This document shows positions 60,973 through 64,000 of a stretch of 64,000 nucleotides of DNA, one piece after another. Made by a program: the position numbers and the translations under genes. How positions within the stretch are numbered: position 1 is the first letter of the stretch; each line of letters opens with the position of its first letter. The notes beneath the pieces are model-generated. The model was not told the DNA's origin. It was given only the letters and a program-made list of their open reading frames with translations, and did no database searches. The stretch is from JBCBKL01 sp038521825. Its GTDB lineage: Bacteria; Pseudomonadota; Alphaproteobacteria; Rhodobacterales; Rhodobacteraceae. The DNA is taken from NCBI GenBank assembly GCA_038521825.1, contig JBCBKL010000008.1:65336-129335 (forward strand), read 5' to 3'.

Positions 60973-61548
60973 CTACGGGTTTTTATCGCTGGTCCGCAAG
61001 CGGCTCAATGTGACAGGCGTGACTCCCAAAAAGGATGCAATCAAGTTATGGGGAAAGATGTCTTCATAGCTGGGGAATGATTGGCGAAACCAAACGAGCC
61101 GCTCAGCCCCTCCCAGAGCGGCAAGGCACCACTCTCGATCGACCTTTCGGCTTAGCGCGTCCCGCAGAACATCATTTGCCCAGTTTCGGACGGGTTCAGA
61201 TGAAATCATCCGATTTGCAAGCAGATCAGTGTCGACCCGTGCAAGCGAGGCATCGGTCGTTGCCACAATGGACACGAGCGACACACCGTCGCGCGTGCGA
61301 GCGATATTTGGCGTGACGACACATGGACCCACAAAAAATTCGACACAAACTTCTTTGCCATCTTGGTCACAAATACTGCTCGCCAAGCACCCTTCCAAAA
61401 GAACAAATTCATCTGCTTCGGGTTGTTCCTGCCGGGTAAGGTGCACCCCTTTGTTCAAGCGCCTTCTTTTCCAATCAGATGCAAAACCCTCCGCGCAAGC
61501 CATGTCTGACAGCTCAGGTGACTGCGTGAGAAACGTCCGTAAATCCAT
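60973..61548 (-). CDS. Crp/Fnr-family transcriptional regulator
   Basis: A 191-residue regulator with a cyclic-nucleotide-like sensor barrel and a C-terminal helix-turn-helix (PHNLIASFLGVTPVTLSRLR). N-terminal cysteines for an Fe-S cluster are not in the FNR pattern, so it is not FNR itself. The start MDLRTFLTQ was chosen. A palindrome at 61560-61573 lies 12 bases upstream and is a likely autoregulatory site shared with the divergent membrane protein gene. Confidence 0.82.
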   Translation of the reverse strand: MDLRTFLTQSPELSDMACAEGFASDWKRRRLNKGVHLTRQEQPEADEFVLLEGCLASSICDQDGKEVCVEFFVGPCVVTPNIARTRDGVSLVSIVATTDASLARVDTDLLANRMISSEPVRNWANDVLRDALSRKVDREWCLAALGGAERLVWFRQSFPSYEDIFPHNLIASFLGVTPVTLSRLRTSDKNP

Positions 61549-61559
61549 CTTCGCTTGCC

Positions 61560-61573
61560 TTATCAAATGATAA
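61560..61573. promoter_or_regulatory. Crp/Fnr-type operator between divergent genes
   Basis: TTATCAAATGATAA is an inverted repeat of 6-base arms around a central AA. It resembles FNR/CRP-type sites in spacing. It lies in the 78-base divergent space between the Crp/Fnr regulator gene and a small membrane protein gene. Confidence 0.5.
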
Positions 61574-61626
61574 TGCGGGTGAATTCGTCTGAAGGCATGT
61601 GTGGCACAGGTGTAGGAGATTACAAA

Positions 61627-62184
61627 ATGACGAACAGAATACTGCCAAAACACATTGGAATGATTGCGGTTGGCTCAGGAATGATTGCTGCATTGATCTA
61701 CTTGCTGATGATCAATGTCACGCTCGCCCATATCGAAATGGTCTCGGGACATGTGCCTTTCGACATGCGTCCCTTCGGCTATGGGCCGACAGAGGCCGCG
61801 ACACTTCTTGAGGCGCTAGGGGTGGAAGGGCGCAAGTATTACCTCAGTCACCAGATAACCTTGGATACACTATATCCGGCCATACTCGCGTTGACTTTGA
61901 TCGCCACGATTTGCAGGTTTGGACAACGCATTCCAAACACCAGGCTTCTCCGCTTTGGCATCGTCCTTTCGATTGGCAGTGCTCTGTTCGACTATGTCGA
62001 GAACCTTGGTATCGTGGCAATGATTTGGAGCTGGCCAGAGGTTTCTGTTCCTCTGGTGTACACCGTTAGCACAGCCACAATTCTCAAGTCCGTTTCAACA
62101 ACTGTGGCAGTGCTGTTCCTTCTTCTGGTAGGTTTTATTTGGACCCGGCTATCCAAAAGCAGACCTTCACCCAAAGCTGGGTAA
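61627..62184 (+). CDS. Small polytopic membrane protein (185 aa)
   Basis: The protein has four hydrophobic segments (MIAVGSGMIAALIYLLMI; LDTLYPAILALTLIATI; LLRFGIVLSIGSALFDYV; VSTTVAVLFLLLVGFIW). An AGGAG site lies nine bases before the chosen ATG; the frame is open 24 codons further upstream into the regulatory site. No family is recognised. It is divergent from a Crp/Fnr regulator gene, which may control it, and it lies directly beside an insertion sequence. Confidence 0.7.
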   Translation: MTNRILPKHIGMIAVGSGMIAALIYLLMINVTLAHIEMVSGHVPFDMRPFGYGPTEAATLLEALGVEGRKYYLSHQITLDTLYPAILALTLIATICRFGQRIPNTRLLRFGIVLSIGSALFDYVENLGIVAMIWSWPEVSVPLVYTVSTATILKSVSTTVAVLFLLLVGFIWTRLSKSRPSPKAG

Positions 62185-62268
62185 CGGCAGCTTCGTCCGC
62201 AATAGTGTTGAAGAAGTAGCCGTTTGGGCGTGTGCAGAATGCGGCCTGTATAGGCTGCCGGCTTCCTA

Positions 62269-63372
62269 TCATCCCGTTGGTTTAGGTTCTGGCGCCAGCT
62301 TGGCCAGTTTCCTGAGGTTTTGGGCGGTTGCTGCGAGTTGGAACTGTTCATATGCGCCTTTGGGTCCACGGAGCCGCATCATCGGCACGCCGATGTATCG
62401 CTTCAGATGGGCGAAGAGCATCTCGACTTTCCGCCTTTGGATGAAGGAAGTCTTGTAGGCATCGGTTTTGCGGATATCGCGCGCGACGTCCCGGGCCGCT
62501 TCGTGGACTGACCGCATCACGCGTCTGCCAGGGTTCCCTGGGCAGCATTGCTGCTTCAGCGGGCAAGCATCGCAATCGTGCTTTGAGGCGCGGTATCGGA
62601 TGAACCCATCTTTCCCACCATTTGCCTTTCGCGGCTTGGAGAAGTTCCGGCGATATGTCCGCGGTTCCCTGTTGCCGGGGCACGTGTAGCCGTCAGTTGC
62701 CGGGTCATAGACAAAATCCTCGCGTGAGAATGTGCCGTCGGTGCGTTTCGATTTGTCCCAGACAGGGATGTGCGGGGCGATGCCGCGCGCTTCGACCAGC
62801 CAGCCCAGCATCTCTGCTGATCCGTAGCCTGTGTCGCCGACCAGCTTGTCTGGGGTCATGCCAAAGCGATCCGTGATCCGGTCGATCATGCGCCGCGCGG
62901 CAAAAGCCTCGGCGGTTCGGATGGGTACCGACGGCTCGACGTCAACGATCACGGCATTATCCAAGTCCACCATATAGTTGGTGGAGTACGCGAAGAATGC
63001 GGCACCTCCATCGGCGCCTGTCCAGCGCGCCGCAGGGTCGACTGGCGAGATGTATTTGGGGACGACTTCGGTGGACGCGCCGAATGCGGCGTCATCCAGC
63101 ATTTCGAGATATTCCTCAACCACTCGGGTGGTCAGGTCCGGTGGCAGACCTTCCTTGCTTTCAATCCCGCGTGTCTGGTTCGCATTCGCTGGGATCAGGC
63201 TGGCGTCAACGCCAAAGCTCTCGCCACCGACTAGGCCTTCAGCAATGCAGCGCCTCAGAACGGTTTCAAAGAGGCGGCGGAACAGGCCGCTTTCCCGAAA
63301 GCGCCTCCTCTCGGCAGATTGCTGCGCAATCGCCTGCCGGGCAATGCATGCCGGTTCTTCGAAAAGGTACAA
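62269..63372 (-). pseudogene. IS transposase, C-terminal DDE part
   Basis: A 367-residue frame with the DDE catalytic residues in order: Asp in FGVDASLIPANANQ, Asp in LVGDTGYGSAEM and Glu in RRKVEMLFAHLKRY. A Cys-rich zinc-like patch (CDACPLKQQCCPG) precedes the Glu. The true start of the protein lies in the next frame upstream; this frame's first 20 or so residues come from a hairpin-containing stretch that interrupts the gene. It is an inactive or frameshift-dependent transposase. Confidence 0.72.
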
Positions 63373-63683
63373 TGGTCTGGCACAGGATCAGTGAGATCAA
63401 GCTTGCAAAACCACCGATAGGCCAGATTGACATGGACCTCCTCACAGAGCCGTCGTTCAGAGCGAATGCCCTGGCAGTAGCCTAACAACAGCATCCGGAT
63501 CATCAGTTCAGGATCACCCGAAGGGCGGCCATGTGGGCTGTAAGACGGCGCCAGAAAAGGACGGACTTCCGACAAATCAAGGAACCGATCAATGCCACGC
63601 AGAGGGTGATCTGAAGGCACAAACTCCTCAATCGAGAACTCATAAAACAGCGCACCCTGCGCCACCTGCCTTGGTCCCATCAT
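63255..63683 (-). pseudogene. IS transposase, N-terminal part
   Basis: A 142-residue frame with the IS1182-type start MMGPRQVAQGALFYEFSIEEF and DHPLRGIDRFLDL, then LMIRMLLLGYCQGIRSERRLCEEV. It should continue as TFSKNRH followed by RFRES, but at 63312-63339 a stable hairpin interrupts and the frame shifts. It overlaps the C-terminal frame by 118 bases. Confidence 0.7.
63312..63339. repeat. Hairpin insert splitting the transposase
   Basis: CGGCA-GATTGC-TGC-GCAATC-GCC-TGCCG folds into two stacked helices (6 bp around a three-base loop, then 5 bp after a bulge). It lies exactly where the transposase frame breaks, so it looks like a small inserted palindromic unit of about 40 bases rather than native coding sequence. 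Confidence 0.4.
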
Positions 63684-63913
63684 CGCCGCACCTCCACTCT
63701 CAAATCGAGTGAATCAGCGACAGGCCATCCGATCAACGGACTTTTTCAACACTATCTCCGTAAAGCGGAACTTCGAACCACAAATGCTCTGTGTTTGGGC
63801 CAGGATCGCCGGACATACACCGTTGGTAGGATACAGCCCCCCAATCCGGCAAAAGCTGCCCGACGTTCCGCTTCGGCCCGCAAGAACAGCCAGTCGGGCG
63901 GCGTCGAAGGGCG

Positions 63914-64000
63914 CTACTCAGCCGCCTTCGACAACGGCGCCCCGCCTGACCGAATGGCGGCGCGCAGCTCTTCTCGCCGTTTCGCGGCTTTCGCTTCATT
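63914..64000 (-). CDS. C-terminal tail of a gene leaving the window
   Basis: The last 28 codons read NEAKAAKRREELRAAIRSGG then APLSKAAE and end at TAG 63914-63916. The charged, alanine-rich tail is typical of a soluble protein end, but no family is visible. It lies just beyond the insertion sequence. Confidence 0.4.
   Translation of the reverse strand, partial: NEAKAAKRREELRAAIRSGGAPLSKAAE

Larger units (their letters stand above)
62196..63760 (-). mobile_element. IS1182-like insertion sequence
   Basis: Terminal inverted repeats lie at 62202-62217 (ATAGTGTTGAAGAAGT) and 63740-63755 (the complement, ATAGTGTTGAAAAAGT), 15 of 16 bases alike. TCCG occurs just outside both ends (62196-62199 and 63757-63760) and may be the target duplication. 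Between them are two frames that together encode a DDE transposase. The element inserted beside a small membrane protein gene. Confidence 0.7.

Noticed and set aside
60794..61069. A 91-codon plus-strand frame overlapping the end of the Crp/Fnr gene
   Set aside because: Low-complexity basic sequence, poor ribosome site and overlap with a real gene on the other strand; likely by chance.

Overview
The window looks like a chromosomal segment of a marine-type alphaproteobacterium of the order Rhodobacterales (Roseobacter group). This is inferred from the gene families and their order, not from a ribosomal or other phylogenetic marker. The clues are a SAM-II-type riboswitch before metZ, a split glycyl-tRNA synthetase with two small genes between its subunits, folE2, a gene-transfer-agent type endolysin/holin pair beside cytochrome c maturation genes, an H-NOX/diguanylate cyclase pair, HemP and a DUF1127 protein. 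The sequence is GC-rich, genes are dense, and many junctions are ATGA overlaps.

Region by region. (1) 1-6.45 kb: a CUT2-type sugar ABC importer (xylF-xylH-xylG) followed by glucokinase, divergent from a ROK regulator that overlaps a secreted FG-GAP/ASPIC protein gene. (2) 6.6-7.5 kb: a small hemP operon. (3) 7.5-16.2 kb: ileS, mmcB, a self-contained cupin-ArsR-AHSA1 operon with a clear operator, a small Cys-rich secreted peptide with a membrane protein, a LysE exporter, a DsbA-like oxidoreductase, apt, and a second ArsR-AHSA1 pair. (4) 16.2-19.6 kb: a non-coding, possibly structured stretch, pirin, a degenerate H-NOX protein overlapping an HNOBA-GGDEF diguanylate cyclase gene, and tRNA-Glu. 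(5) 19.7-32.5 kb: recJ, the coupled folB-folP-glmM run, a SleB-type hydrolase, a PPDK-like enzyme, and glyQ-VOC-DUF6446-glyS. (6) 32.7-40.9 kb: a trypsin-fold protein that appears to have lost its catalytic triad, a ThDP enzyme next to trkH, DUF1127, folE2 with a strong terminator, and metZ under a SAM-II riboswitch plus terminator. (7) 40.8-50.2 kb: an alpha/beta hydrolase, a GST frame that runs into a Popeye-like membrane protein gene, yciB, a DMT permease, GNAT-ftsY, a fused NuoE/NuoF-type formate-dehydrogenase-like subunit and an MFS protein. (8) 50.2-58 kb: paaG-like, then ccmH and ccmF, GTA-type holin and endolysin, ccmE, argC, murI and an acyltransferase, all on the minus strand. (9) 58-64 kb: a LysR-divergent SDR/SnoaL cluster, a Crp/Fnr regulator facing a small membrane protein across a palindromic site, and an IS1182-like insertion sequence with a disrupted transposase, followed by the tail of a gene leaving the window.

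Most genes are household or metabolic. The parts that deserve attention are the H-NOX protein lacking the usual heme ligand, the hemP-linked Cys-rich protein, the bacterial Popeye-like protein, the inactive protease relative, the GTA lysis genes lodged between ccm genes, and the palindrome-rich non-coding stretch before pirin. No CRISPR array, rRNA or prophage structural module was seen. Gene-free stretches of just under 300 bases at 19223-19514 and 60680-60972 hold nothing I can support.
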